Source: Streptomyces sp. NBC_00457 | GTDB taxonomy: Bacteria; Actinomycetota; Actinomycetes; Streptomycetales; Streptomycetaceae | Assembly (NCBI RefSeq): GCF_036014015.1 | Contig: NZ_CP107905.1 | Location: forward strand, 1,240,001 to 1,304,000 | DNA: 64,000 nt | Reading direction: 5' to 3' | Shown: in pieces, positions 12,725-21,289 of the stretch | Layout: every line of letters begins with the position of its first letter | How positions within the stretch are numbered: position 1 is the first letter of the stretch | Translations under genes and position numbers: made by a program | The notes under the pieces: generated by a model | Told to the model about the DNA's origin: nothing | Database searches by the model: none | The model's input: only the letters and a program-made list of their open reading frames with translations

Positions 12725-12820
12725 GGTGGGTTGTGGTCTGGCTGCGGGCCGGTGGGGGCTTGTCGCGCCCACGCGGCGGAGCCGCATATCGATACAGCCC
12801 CGCGCCCCTGACGGGGCGCT
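12725..12820. repeat. Dispersed intergenic repeat, copy 1, with terminator hairpin
   Basis: Contains GCTGCGGGCCGGTGGGGGCT and ends in the hairpin GCGCCCC-TGAC-GGGGCGC (12802-12819). Inverted relative to the copy at 32190-32281, it shares the longer form including GCGGCGGAGCCGCAT. It lies between the convergent CHAT and LuxR-type genes and probably terminates transcription in both directions. Confidence 0.75.
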
Positions 12821-12824
12821 GTAC

Positions 12825-14672
12825 TCACGCCGGTTGAGCATCCAGCAGGCCTGGCAAAGTCGCTCGGTCGCTTGCGCCCAGTCTGGCGTATGCGGTGTAG
12901 AGGTGGTTGCCGACGGTCCGTACGGACAGGGTGAGGTGGTCGGCGATCTGGCGGTTGGTGAGGCCTGCGGCCGCGAGGGTGACGATCTGGCGTTGGCGGG
13001 TGGTGAGTTCTCCTAGGACGAGGCCGGACAGGGCCGGGGTGCGGGCGCCCTGGCAGCGGCGGGTCAGGGCGACGGCTCGGGTGCGGGAGGTGCGGGCGGC
13101 GCGGGGGTCGCGGTGGGAGCGTGCGGCCTGGGCGTGCGCCTCGGCCGCGAAGAGCAGGAGGCCGCGCTCCTGAAGGCGTTCCGCGGTCCGGTCCAGGGCC
13201 GGTCCGTCGCCGCGGGTGAGGGCGTCCGCGTGGGCTGCGAAGGCGCTGTCCGCGGGCAGCCGGGAGGCGGTCTGTCCGGGAGCGCCCAGGCGTACGGCGT
13301 CGTAGAGGGCCAGCGCGTCGTCCCCGGTGATCGACCGGATCGCGGTGTCGATGTCGCCGCGTGCCGCCGCCAGCCAGGTTGCCGCCTCGCCCGATGCCGG
13401 AGGTGCGGTGAGGGCCTTGTGTGCCGGCGTGACCTCGCCCGACTGGGCGGTGGCGAGGGTCAGTTCGAGGTGGCAGGAGGGGTCGTCGGGGGATTCCCGC
13501 AGGCCCTCGCGTGCCCAGGCCGCGGCCTCGCGCAGTTCGCCGCGCAGCCGCACGGCACGCGCGCGTACGGCCGCGTACTCGGCGGGGACCGGCTCGCCCT
13601 CCTCGATGAGCCACTCCCCCACGGGTGCCCACAGCGTCCGTACGTCGGCCTCGTCGATCTGCCGTGCCAGCTCGACCGCCTCGTCCTTGAGGGCAGGGCC
13701 GCACTGGTCCGGGGTGCGGGCCAGCCGCCGGGCCCTCAGTCGGCCGGCCGTGGCCCGCAGGACCGGGCCGTGCAGAGGATGGGCGAGTCGTACGGCGCCT
13801 TGGTCGTCGATGTCGATCAGGCCGTCGGTCTCCAGGCGTTCGAGGACGCGCAGGTCGAAGTCGTCGGCGGTCGGCGGCAGGGGGTCGGCGAAGGCGAGGA
13901 GTTCGAGGGTCTCGCGCTCGTCGGTGTCGACGCGGCGGATGACGTGAGCCGTGCGTTCGCGCACGGTCGCGGTCAGGGGCAGCGGGCCGCGCCAGGCTTG
14001 TTCGTCCGAGCCCGGGATTCGGGTCAGCAAGCCCTGTTCGCGCAGCGCGCCGGACAGGTCGCGCAGCAGCCGGAGGTCGCCGTCGCACAGTCGGTGCAGC
14101 CGGTTCACGGTGAGCGGCTCCAGTCGGCCACCGGCACCCGCTGCGGCCAGCCGGTCCGTCTCCTCGTGCGGCAGCGGCTCCAGGGTGAGGCGGGGCAGCA
14201 GCTCACCGGTCCACAGCCGGGACACCGCGCCGGGCACCGGTACGTCGTCCGTGGCCACGACCAGCAGCCGGGTGCGGCCCTGCACCGCCAGCTGGTGGAC
14301 CAGGGCGGCCGAGGCGTCGTCGAGGAGGTGTGCGTCGTCGACGAGCAAGGTCCGTACGGCGGAGAGCAGTTGGACCGCCTTGTGCAGGGTGACCGTCTCG
14401 GGCAGCAGGTGCGCGAACGCGGCGAAGGGGATGTGCCGGGCCTCGGGCGTGCCGGCCGCCTTGGCGCAGTCCGTGCCGCGGACCGCCTCCGTGACGAGCC
14501 GGGTCTTGCCACAGCCCGCGGGTCCCGTCACCACGATGCCGTGCCGGCTCGCGCCCAAGGACCGGCGGATCAGTTCCAGTTCGTTCTCCCGGCCGGTGAA
14601 CGGCCAGGGCAGCTCAAGGGCCTTCGCGTCCCGTTCGTAAGTCGTCACGTGAACAAGAGCACGGCTACTCAC
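12825..14672 (-). CDS. LuxR-type transcriptional regulator with AAA-like ATPase domain
   Basis: A 615-residue protein, shorter than typical LAL regulators (about 900). The Walker A motif GPAGCGKT is at residues 50-57 and a Walker B-like LLVDDAHLLDD follows in the ATPase domain. A helical middle leads to a C-terminal LuxR helix-turn-helix (LTTRQRQIVTLAAAGLTNRQ, then IADHLTLSVRTVGNHLYTAYARL). Two starts are possible: GTG at 14672 or GTG at 14648; the second would leave the inverted repeat at 14663-14699 fully upstream of the coding region. It is divergent from the astacin-like peptidase gene, which it probably controls. Confidence 0.9.
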   Translation of the reverse strand: MSSRALVHVTTYERDAKALELPWPFTGRENELELIRRSLGASRHGIVVTGPAGCGKTRLVTEAVRGTDCAKAAGTPEARHIPFAAFAHLLPETVTLHKAVQLLSAVRTLLVDDAHLLDDASAALVHQLAVQGRTRLLVVATDDVPVPGAVSRLWTGELLPRLTLEPLPHEETDRLAAAGAGGRLEPLTVNRLHRLCDGDLRLLRDLSGALREQGLLTRIPGSDEQAWRGPLPLTATVRERTAHVIRRVDTDERETLELLAFADPLPPTADDFDLRVLERLETDGLIDIDDQGAVRLAHPLHGPVLRATAGRLRARRLARTPDQCGPALKDEAVELARQIDEADVRTLWAPVGEWLIEEGEPVPAEYAAVRARAVRLRGELREAAAWAREGLRESPDDPSCHLELTLATAQSGEVTPAHKALTAPPASGEAATWLAAARGDIDTAIRSITGDDALALYDAVRLGAPGQTASRLPADSAFAAHADALTRGDGPALDRTAERLQERGLLLFAAEAHAQAARSHRDPRAARTSRTRAVALTRRCQGARTPALSGLVLGELTTRQRQIVTLAAAGLTNRQIADHLTLSVRTVGNHLYTAYARLGASDRATLPGLLDAQPA

Positions 14673-14699
14673 ACCTGATACAGGGGGACTTGAGTAGCC
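14663..14699. promoter_or_regulatory. Perfect 9-bp inverted repeat between regulator and peptidase genes
   Basis: GGCTACTCA (14663-14671) and TGAGTAGCC (14691-14699) are perfect inverted arms 19 nt apart. They sit in the short divergent region between the LuxR-type regulator and the metallopeptidase (ATG 14744), a position expected for the operator of the regulator. Confidence 0.6.
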
Positions 14700-14743
14700 C
14701 TCGACTCAGGCGCCCCGGGGGCGGTCGACGGCACCCTGATCGC

Positions 14744-15829
14744 ATGACCGCACGCTACTGCTCGCTCGCGCAGCAGTCGGCTCCCGTCTTCGCACCGGGG
14801 CTGACCGCCGAGCGGCTCAGTGCGCTCATCAGCGGCCGCCAGATGTGGGTCAACGGCACGGTGCTGCACTACTACTTCTTCGACGGAGACGACGACGGCT
14901 CGGTCATCGCCGTACCGGGGACCGGGGAGAACCGCCGGGTGTCGTGGGCCGGCCCCAAGGAGCAGCAGGACGTCGTGCGGGAGTGCTTCCAGGAGTGGGC
15001 GGACCTGGGCATCGGTCTCCACTTCGTGGAGGTCGGGGACCGCTCGGAGGCCGAGTTACGGATCGGGTTCCAGCTCGGTGACGGGTCCTGGTCGACGGTC
15101 GGCAAGGACGCGCTGCGGGTCGGGCGTGGTGAGCGGACCATGAACTTCGGCTGGGACCTGACCGCGCCCGGGGAGCGTGGGACGGCCCTGCACGAGATCG
15201 GGCACGCGCTCGGCATGCTGCACGAGCACCAGAACCCGTTCGCCGGCATCCACTGGGACGACGAGGCCGTGTACGCCGATCTGGCGGGCCCGCCGAACTT
15301 CTGGAGCCGCGACAGGACCCACTTCAACATCCTGCGCAAGCTCGACCCGGACGAGGTCAACGGCTCCGTCTGGGACCCGCAGTCGATCATGGAGTACCCC
15401 TTCTCGGACGGGCTGATCCTGGAGCCGGAGCAGTACCGCGCGGGGCTGAACCCGCCCGGCACCCTCTCCCCCGCCGACAAGGAGTTCGTCCTGCGCTGGT
15501 ACCCGCCGGCGGAAGTCCTCCAGCCACCCGAGCTGCAACCCTTCCGCTCCGCGCCGCTCCGCCTCGCCCCTGGTGAGCAGGCCGACTTCACCGTCGAGCC
15601 GCCGGAGACCCGCGAGTACAGCGTGGGCACCTTCGGCGACAGCGACACCGTCGTCGTGGTCTTCGAGGAGCGGGACGGCGAACCCCGCTACCTCGCCGGC
15701 CAGGACGACGGCGGCACTCCGCACAACGCAGCCATCAACGTCCGGCTCGTCAAGGGCCGCCGCTACTTCGTCCGTGTGCGCCTCCACTCGACGTGGGGAT
15801 CGGGGGATACGGCGGTCATGTGCTGGTGA
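14744..15829 (+). CDS. Astacin-like (M12A-type) metallopeptidase with C-terminal PPC-like domain
   Basis: A 361-residue protein. The metzincin zinc signature HEIGHALGMLHE occupies residues 150-161 (ligands His150, His154, His160, base Glu151) and the Met-turn is SIMEYPF near residue 216, both matching the astacin group. After about residue 265 comes a beta-rich region (ADFTVEPPETREYSVGTF ... VRLVKGRRYFVRVRL) like a pre-peptidase C-terminal domain. The N-terminus (MTARYCSLAQQSAPVF) has no signal peptide, unusual for a family that is mostly secreted, so the protein may stay inside or leave by another route. The start ATG at 14744 follows the operator-like repeat; the gene stands alone. Confidence 0.88.
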   Translation: MTARYCSLAQQSAPVFAPGLTAERLSALISGRQMWVNGTVLHYYFFDGDDDGSVIAVPGTGENRRVSWAGPKEQQDVVRECFQEWADLGIGLHFVEVGDRSEAELRIGFQLGDGSWSTVGKDALRVGRGERTMNFGWDLTAPGERGTALHEIGHALGMLHEHQNPFAGIHWDDEAVYADLAGPPNFWSRDRTHFNILRKLDPDEVNGSVWDPQSIMEYPFSDGLILEPEQYRAGLNPPGTLSPADKEFVLRWYPPAEVLQPPELQPFRSAPLRLAPGEQADFTVEPPETREYSVGTFGDSDTVVVVFEERDGEPRYLAGQDDGGTPHNAAINVRLVKGRRYFVRVRLHSTWGSGDTAVMCW

Positions 15830-15884
15830 CAGCGCATGACCGCCCCTCACGGACGGTCGGACCACTGTCCGGCACCGGGGGAGC

Positions 15885-15928
15885 GGTGGCGGGACGCCAC
15901 CTTCGGGGGAGGGTGACGTCCCGCCACC
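15885..15928. terminator. Perfect 12-bp stem-loop after the metallopeptidase gene
   Basis: GGTGGCGGGACG (15885-15896) pairs with CGTCCCGCCACC (15917-15928) across a 20-nt loop, 56 nt after the stop codon. Probably a terminator, though it also lies 36 nt before the next ATG and could act in its leader. A second small palindrome, CCACTG-T-CAGTGG, follows at 15932-15944. Confidence 0.55.
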
Positions 15929-15963
15929 ACGCCACTGTCAGTGGCAACGGTTAGCTTCGGTGC

Positions 15964-16347
15964 ATGAGTTCACACGTGATCACCGGATACGTCATCGGCG
16001 AAGGCCTCCGTTCTGGCGCGGTGTTCCAGCCGCGAGGTCTGCGCCTGCGCGGGATCCGCCGGATGGATGTCTCGGCGAGTGCGACCGACGGACAGCCGAG
16101 CCTGTGGACGTTCGTCGAATGGGAGGCAGGCGCCGAGGACGTCGCGGACGTCGCCGACGCCCTCGCTTCCACCCTCGAACCGTCGAACGGTTGGTACGCG
16201 GACTTCACCGCGGGTGACGAGCGTGTCGTCGTCTTCGCGGGCAAGGTCTTCCGGTACCGACGCGGTGACGAGGCGGGCCGTGCCGAAGTGATCGCGTACG
16301 GGCGGTCGGTGGGAACTCCGGAGCATCAGCTCGACTGGGCGGAGTGA
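15964..16347 (+). CDS. Conserved hypothetical protein, 127 aa
   Basis: A small protein with alternating beta and alpha character (SSHVITGYVIGEGLRSGAVF, LWTFVEWEAGAEDVADVADA, GWYADFTAGDERVVVFAGKV). No signal peptide, membrane segment or known catalytic motif is visible. Codon use is typical of the window and the protein composition is sensible, so I consider it real. The ATG at 15964 is the first in frame. It is transcribed alone, converging on the LuxC-like gene after 35 nt. Function unknown. Confidence 0.7.
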   Translation: MSSHVITGYVIGEGLRSGAVFQPRGLRLRGIRRMDVSASATDGQPSLWTFVEWEAGAEDVADVADALASTLEPSNGWYADFTAGDERVVVFAGKVFRYRRGDEAGRAEVIAYGRSVGTPEHQLDWAE

Positions 16348-16382
16348 GCCTCGCCCCATGAGCAGCCCTCACGCCCCCTGAT

Positions 16383-17774
16383 CTACTCGTCGTTCACCCA
16401 CCGCATCAGCCGCTGCAACGGATAGAACCCGTCATGTGACAGCCCCGGCGGCATACCGCCCGCCCGGCCCAGTGACACCACGCGCTGCACTCCGGCGCAG
16501 GCGAGGGCGTCGCGCAGTTCCGTCTTCCGGGCGTCCGGATACACACCGACGGTCTGTGTGGCGACCCCGGCGTGTGTGACGGCATCCGAGAGTGCGGCGA
16601 CCGGGATCACGTTCACGATCTTGCCGTCGGGGTGGAAGTCCACCGGCTCGGGTGAGCGGATGACCAGGCCCCGGCCGTCGTAGGCGCCCCACACGCGGTA
16701 GTCGGGCTCCATCGAGCGCAGTACGTCGATCTCCTCGCGGAGTTCGGCGGGGACGCGTGGTCCGTCGGCCGAGCTGAACTCCCGGGCTACGCCCAGCCGT
16801 TCGCGCAGCAGCGCGGCATAGCGGTCGGCGTCCTCGTCGGAGCCCTCCACGAACTGGAAGCGGCTGGCCACGCAGGCCTGCTGGTTGAAGAACGTGGCGT
16901 CCGCCGCGGCGGCGTCCGCGGCCTCCGTCAGGGCCTCCTCGGTGGCGAAGGCCTCGCGGCCGATCACCGAGATGGAGGTCTTGGGATCGAAGGAGACCAG
17001 CTCGAAGCCCGGGCCGACGTACTGCAGGGCTCCGCGGATCGTGGCCTCGCCGCCCCAGGCGACGAGCTTGTCGAAGAACTGCGGGCGGAACAGGACGCTC
17101 TCCACGGTCGTGTCGCCGCCCCGCCAGTACACGGCGGAGAACGACCGCACGACCGGGTGGCCGGGTGCCACCTTCGCCATCGTGCGCAGGATCGCGGTCG
17201 CGGTGAACAGGTCGTTCGAAGGCAGCTTCAGCAGGTTGACGCCCTTGGTGAGGGCACCGCGTACGACGGACATGGCGGCCACTCCGGGTGCGTTGCCCGC
17301 GATGACGTGCACCAGGCGCGGCGGGAAGGCGCGCACGGACGCGAGGCGACCCTCGGGCAGGCGCACCTCCCGCCAGCCGTCGAGCACATCGGGGCCGCCG
17401 AGTTCATGGTCGATCTGGGCGCGCAGGGAGGGTCGTTGGAAGCTGCGCCACAGGACGGCGTAGGCGCGCTCCAGCACCTCCGCGGGGAGCGGGCTGACCC
17501 GGACCATCGCCGCCAGGGCTTCGGCGAGCAGGCCCTGCCGGTCCGTCTTCAGGGCCTCGCCGGTCTCCACGAGCAGGTCGACGATCTCGGCGCTGGGCAC
17601 GTTGAAGGCGGGGCCGGGTTCGGTGCGGGGCCACACCAGGCGGTTCAGGTCGAGGGCCGGCGCGCTGAAGGCCGTATCACCGCGGCCGTGGTCGATGTAC
17701 GGGCCGCCTTCGGCTACGTCGCCGTGGACGACATGGACCACGGTCGTGCCGCTCGTCCTTGTGGTCGTGGTCAT
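16383..17774 (-). CDS. LuxC-like acyl-CoA / acyl-enzyme reductase
   Basis: A 463-residue member of the aldehyde-dehydrogenase superfamily related to LuxC, the reductase subunit that turns an activated fatty acyl group into an aldehyde with NADPH. The acyl-accepting Cys301 lies in FFNQQACVASRFQF, and the Gly-rich IAGNAPGVAAMSVVRG and LKLPSNDLFTA blocks form the nucleotide site. The ATG at 17774 overlaps the stop of the LuxE-like gene by 4 nt, so the two products are coupled and probably form a complex as in luminous bacteria. No luxD or luxAB is present. The likely role is reducing an acyl substrate imported or produced by the neighbouring genes. Confidence 0.88.
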   Translation of the reverse strand: MTTTTRTSGTTVVHVVHGDVAEGGPYIDHGRGDTAFSAPALDLNRLVWPRTEPGPAFNVPSAEIVDLLVETGEALKTDRQGLLAEALAAMVRVSPLPAEVLERAYAVLWRSFQRPSLRAQIDHELGGPDVLDGWREVRLPEGRLASVRAFPPRLVHVIAGNAPGVAAMSVVRGALTKGVNLLKLPSNDLFTATAILRTMAKVAPGHPVVRSFSAVYWRGGDTTVESVLFRPQFFDKLVAWGGEATIRGALQYVGPGFELVSFDPKTSISVIGREAFATEEALTEAADAAAADATFFNQQACVASRFQFVEGSDEDADRYAALLRERLGVAREFSSADGPRVPAELREEIDVLRSMEPDYRVWGAYDGRGLVIRSPEPVDFHPDGKIVNVIPVAALSDAVTHAGVATQTVGVYPDARKTELRDALACAGVQRVVSLGRAGGMPPGLSHDGFYPLQRLMRWVNDE

Positions 17775-19114
17775 CCGTGGATCATCCCCCGCACGTAGGA
17801 GTCGAGTGTGGCGGCGCAGGTGATCTTGTCGTCGCCGCCGAGGTCGCCGTAGCGCCGGATGTCCGGCAGCACGGCCGGTCCCGGTCGGCCGCAGTCGCAC
17901 GGCGAGAAGTCGACGGACACCCGGTCTCCGCTGATGAGTCCGCCCCAGCGGCCCGACAGGGAGACGTCCAGGAAGGCGAACCGGCCCTCCACGACGCCGT
18001 GTTCGGGGTTCAGCAGGGTCTCGCCGGGCTCGTCGAGGATCAGCGGGATCACCCAGGGCGGTACGTGGTAGCGGCCCGACTCGCAGGCGAGGCAGGAGCC
18101 CTGGAGTTCCGTCATGCCGTAGCTGCGCACTCGCCGCACGCCGAGGTAGAAGGCGGCGAGTTGCTGCTGGTAGTCGTCGGGCAGTGCCCGGCCCTTGTTG
18201 CCGCCGCCGCTGAGCACCAGCGTGTCCGGGTGCAGGCTGCCGTCGGGGACGCCGCGCTCGCGCAGGGCCTGGATCAGGGCGAACTGCTGGTTGTTCATCC
18301 CGGCGATGAGCAGCGGCTCGTCGCGGTGGGCGGCGATGTCGTCGACGATCTGCGTCAGCGCGGCGCCCAGCTGTTGCTCGCGGGTCTCGGACGCGGCCTC
18401 GAAGGAGCCGATCTCCTGCGGGGTCGCCGTCCCTTCCGCCATCCGCCGACGCAGCAGGGCACTGCTCATCAGCTCCGACACCCGCAGTGGTTCGTCGGTC
18501 AGCAGGTGGGTCTCCTCGGGGCGGGCGAAGACGTCGGCGTGCCCGCGGAAGCCGTCGATGGAGCGCATCGGGCCGCTCGCGGGTGCGAGCAGATAGGCGC
18601 GGCGGGTTGGTTTCGGCGGCAGCGGGTCGGGCCAGCAGGTGAGGTTTTCCAGGATGTCGTGCAGGAACCGCAGGTCGGTGCCGTCGCAGTTGAGGAAGGA
18701 GACCTTTCCCGACGTACCGCTGGTGATGTACGGGCGGTGTCCGGCGGCCGTGATGCGGTCGGTCCAGTCGTCGATGTCCGCTACGCCGTCGAGGTCGACG
18801 TCGCCGGATTCGACCACGGACACGGTGGTGTACCAGCGCAGCAGCCGGTCCCAGCGGCCTGCGGTGATCAGGGAGACGGGGTACGACTTGTAGCTGGTGT
18901 GCGAGAAGAGGAGCGGGACGAGGTCCGCGGGAGCGGTGATCTCGTGGACGCCGGTCTCCTCGGCCCGGGTACGCAGCAGCGGGATGCGTTCGCGATGGGC
19001 GGCGAAGGCCTCCCGTGCGGCGTCGAGTTGCAGCTCCCGCAGCTCCTTGGCGGGCTGGTCGAAGGTGTCGCCGGAGGCGACGAGGTTCCGGATGTGCTCG
19101 CGTGCGCTGGTCAC
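17771..19114 (-). CDS. LuxE-like acyl-protein synthetase
   Basis: A 447-residue adenylate-forming enzyme, longer than Vibrio LuxE (about 370). The ATP-binding loop is YITSGTSGKVSF at residues 129-140, and a LuxE/PaaK-type block YGMTELQGSCLACE and a C-terminal CDCGRPGP follow. LuxE activates a carboxylic acid as acyl-AMP, loads it on its own Cys and passes it to LuxC. Paired Cys residues near the C-terminus also recall phenylacetate-CoA ligases, so CoA may be the acceptor instead. The start is GTG at 19114 after AGAGGTGG. It lies 24 nt after livF in what looks like one operon: binding protein, livF, luxE-like, luxC-like. Confidence 0.85.
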   Translation of the reverse strand: MTSAREHIRNLVASGDTFDQPAKELRELQLDAAREAFAAHRERIPLLRTRAEETGVHEITAPADLVPLLFSHTSYKSYPVSLITAGRWDRLLRWYTTVSVVESGDVDLDGVADIDDWTDRITAAGHRPYITSGTSGKVSFLNCDGTDLRFLHDILENLTCWPDPLPPKPTRRAYLLAPASGPMRSIDGFRGHADVFARPEETHLLTDEPLRVSELMSSALLRRRMAEGTATPQEIGSFEAASETREQQLGAALTQIVDDIAAHRDEPLLIAGMNNQQFALIQALRERGVPDGSLHPDTLVLSGGGNKGRALPDDYQQQLAAFYLGVRRVRSYGMTELQGSCLACESGRYHVPPWVIPLILDEPGETLLNPEHGVVEGRFAFLDVSLSGRWGGLISGDRVSVDFSPCDCGRPGPAVLPDIRRYGDLGGDDKITCAATLDSYVRGMIHG

Positions 19115-19138
19115 GACAACCCACCTCTGTCAGGTAGC

Positions 19139-19855
19139 TCAGTGATCTGTCTTCTGGGAACGCTCCTCGGCCAGGTACGACGACTCGATCGCGTTCAGGT
19201 TCTCGCGCAGTTCCTTCGGGGTGCCGGTCATGACGATCCGGCCGCGGCGCAGGACGTACACGCGGTCGGCGATGTCCAGCACCTTGCGTACGTGCTGTTC
19301 GACGAGGAGTGCGCCGAGGCCCTGGTCGGCCGCCTCGCGCACGGCGCGCAGGAGGCGGTCGACCACGAGGGGGGCCAGGCCCAGGGAGAGTTCGTCGGCG
19401 AGCAGCAGCCGGGGCGAGCGGCACAGCGCCCGCGCCAGGGACAGCATCTGCTGCTCACCGCCGGAGAGCATGCCGGCTCCGGTGGTCAGGCGGGTGCCGA
19501 GCTCGGGGAAGAGCGCGACGGCCCGGTCGGTGGTGACCCGGCCGACGCGTAGGTTCTCGGCGGTGTCGAGGCCGGTGAAGACCGCCCGCTCCCCCACGTA
19601 CGCCAGGCCCTCGCGGGCCCGGCGGTGCAGCGGCGCCCGGCGTGCGTCGCCCAGCCACCGCACCTCGCCGCTCATCACGGCGAGGTCGCCCGCGAGCGCC
19701 CGGAGGGTCGTGGACTTGCCCGCGCCGTTGGGCCCGAGCAGGGCGACGACCTCTCCGGGGCGGACCTCCAGGTCGAGGTCGCGTACGACGGGCCGCGTGC
19801 CGTATCCGGCACAGACGGCACGGGCCTCGATCAGTGGTGCCTTCGGTGGGTGCAT
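19139..19855 (-). CDS. livF: Branched-chain amino acid-type ABC transporter ATPase (LivF)
   Basis: A 238-residue ATPase with Walker A GPNGAGKS, Q-loop region, ABC signature LSGGEQQ and Walker B LLLADELSLGL. Sequence order and length match LivF, the second ATPase of the HAAT (Liv) importer class. The ATG at 19855 overlaps the stop of the binding-protein gene by 1 nt (TGATG). It pairs with the ATPase domain of the divergent fused permease gene at 21290. Liv systems take up hydrophobic amino acids but also many carboxylates and amides, so the substrate is open here. Confidence 0.93.
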   Translation of the reverse strand: MHPPKAPLIEARAVCAGYGTRPVVRDLDLEVRPGEVVALLGPNGAGKSTTLRALAGDLAVMSGEVRWLGDARRAPLHRRAREGLAYVGERAVFTGLDTAENLRVGRVTTDRAVALFPELGTRLTTGAGMLSGGEQQMLSLARALCRSPRLLLADELSLGLAPLVVDRLLRAVREAADQGLGALLVEQHVRKVLDIADRVYVLRRGRIVMTGTPKELRENLNAIESSYLAEERSQKTDH

Positions 19856-21096
19856 CACCCCGACGCCTTCGCGGTCAGGAGCTTGCGGACGTCGACGAAG
19901 GTGGAGCCGGACTCGGCCCACTCGATCTTGCCGTCACGGATGGTCAGTTCGGTGGCGGTGGTGTTGTGGATCCGCCCCATGCCTTCCATGGGGAGAGCCG
20001 TCGACTCCTGCCAGGTCAGCTTCGGGGTGAGGCCGCCGGTGTCGATGCCGTCGGTCGTGTTCAACTCGTCGACCAGGGCCTTCGACGTGATGCTGGGGAG
20101 CTTCTTCGCGGCCTCGGTGAAGACCTTGAACGCCACCCAGGCGGTTTCGTTGGCGCCGTTGGTGGTGTCGATGTCCTTGTTGCCGCCGGCGGCCTCGACG
20201 AAGTCCTTCCAGGAGGCGTCCGAGACGGGCGGGTAGTAGCCGGTGATGGCGGAGCCCTCCAGCGGGCTGCTCGCGCCGCCGGTGCTCTCGGCCAGCTCCG
20301 GGGTGAGGTTGCCGACGACGCTGCCCAGCTGGGTGTCGGCGCCGGACTGCACGTACGACGTCACGAACAGGTCCGAGTGGGTGCCCAGGATGACGCTGAC
20401 ACAGTCGGCGTCCTTGGTCGCGGCGGCGACCTGTGGGGCCAGGTCGGTCGCGGTGACCGGCACCTTCAGGTCCTTGGGCGCCGCGCCTCCGGCCGCGGTC
20501 ACGCCCAGCGTGAGGAACTTCGAGACGATCGCGGCGGCGGCCACGTCGTACCGTACGCCGGAGATCTTCTTGCAGCCCTCGTCCACCAACTGCTTGCCGT
20601 GCGCGGCGAACACCACCGGTGTACCGCCGTTGACCGGGAAGGACATCGGGCTGGAGAACTCCGCGGCCGAGACGCCGGTGCCGCCGATGTAGGGGATGCC
20701 GGCCTTCTCCAGGATCGGCATGTAGCGGTCGCCGGCCAGGCTGTACGAGCCGACGACCGCGACCACCTTCTCGGCGACGGCCTGCTGGGCGCACTTCTCG
20801 GCCTCGTCGGGCTCGTTCTTCTCGTTGCAGGTGAGCACCTTCAGCGGACCGCCCTTGATCCCGCCGTTGTCGTTGATCCACTTCTCATAGGCCTGGGCCG
20901 TGAGCCGGACCCCGGGCTGGGCGCTGCCCTGGGTGTCCTCCGGGGCCCAGACCATCACCTTGACCGGGGTGCCCTTGAGCTCGGAGGTGGTCGAGGTGTC
21001 CGAGGAGGCTTCTCCCCCGCAACCGGCGGCCAGGAGCACTCCGGTCATCGCGAGACAGCTCGCTGCGGCAGTTCTGCGTCGGCGTGAGTCGTTCAT
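19855..21096 (-). CDS. ABC transporter substrate-binding lipoprotein (Liv type)
   Basis: A 413-residue periplasmic-binding-like protein with a lipoprotein signal peptide (NDSRRRRTAAASCLAMTG, lipobox LAAGC) that anchors it to the outer face of the membrane. The mature part has the Liv-type fold: VKVMVWAPEDTQGS, WINDNGGIKGGPLKVL, VVGSYS and GIPYIGGTG. The ATG at 21096 follows GGAGGG. It is the first gene of the operon running to the LuxC-like gene and is divergent from the fused permease, with a palindrome-rich promoter region between. The linked acyl reductase and CoA enzymes suggest an acid or acyl ligand rather than valine or leucine. Confidence 0.92.
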   Translation of the reverse strand: MNDSRRRRTAAASCLAMTGVLLAAGCGGEASSDTSTTSELKGTPVKVMVWAPEDTQGSAQPGVRLTAQAYEKWINDNGGIKGGPLKVLTCNEKNEPDEAEKCAQQAVAEKVVAVVGSYSLAGDRYMPILEKAGIPYIGGTGVSAAEFSSPMSFPVNGGTPVVFAAHGKQLVDEGCKKISGVRYDVAAAAIVSKFLTLGVTAAGGAAPKDLKVPVTATDLAPQVAAATKDADCVSVILGTHSDLFVTSYVQSGADTQLGSVVGNLTPELAESTGGASSPLEGSAITGYYPPVSDASWKDFVEAAGGNKDIDTTNGANETAWVAFKVFTEAAKKLPSITSKALVDELNTTDGIDTGGLTPKLTWQESTALPMEGMGRIHNTTATELTIRDGKIEWAESGSTFVDVRKLLTAKASG

Positions 21097-21153
21097 GATC
21101 CCTCCGAGGGAGTCGGCCCGGATGGGCGACGTCGAGATGCCGACAGCATGGAG

Positions 21154-21200
21154 CGAGATGTCTCGTTAGAGAAGTACTCTCGTAGCAATTATTTAAATAA
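21154..21200. promoter_or_regulatory. Palindromes in the divergent Liv transporter promoter
   Basis: The 193-nt divergent region holds CGAGA-TG-TCTCG (21154-21165), AGAG-AAGTA-CTCT (21168-21180) and the perfect AT-only palindrome TTATTTAAATAA (21189-21200). An AT-rich island in such GC-rich DNA marks promoters and operators; these sites would serve both directions. Confidence 0.55.
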
Positions 21201-21289
21201 ATGTGCGCTATAGCCTTGCCGGGCCCGCGGTCGTTCGCTACTCATGGAGCCCTGAGAGGTAGGCCCTGGGGCCCTGGGAGGTATCTGTC

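Noticed and set aside
10216..14088. A 1290-codon open frame on the minus strand across the CHAT and LuxR-type genes
   Set aside because: Composition is Arg/Gly/Pro-rich low-complexity of the antisense of GC-rich genes; the CHAT protein on the other strand and the regulator in another minus frame have clear motifs.
16383..19424. One very long minus frame that would fuse LuxC to an upstream protein
   Set aside because: Only the last 463 residues are protein-like; upstream is Arg/Pro-rich shadow of the LuxE-like gene, and an ATG overlapping the LuxE stop explains the true start.
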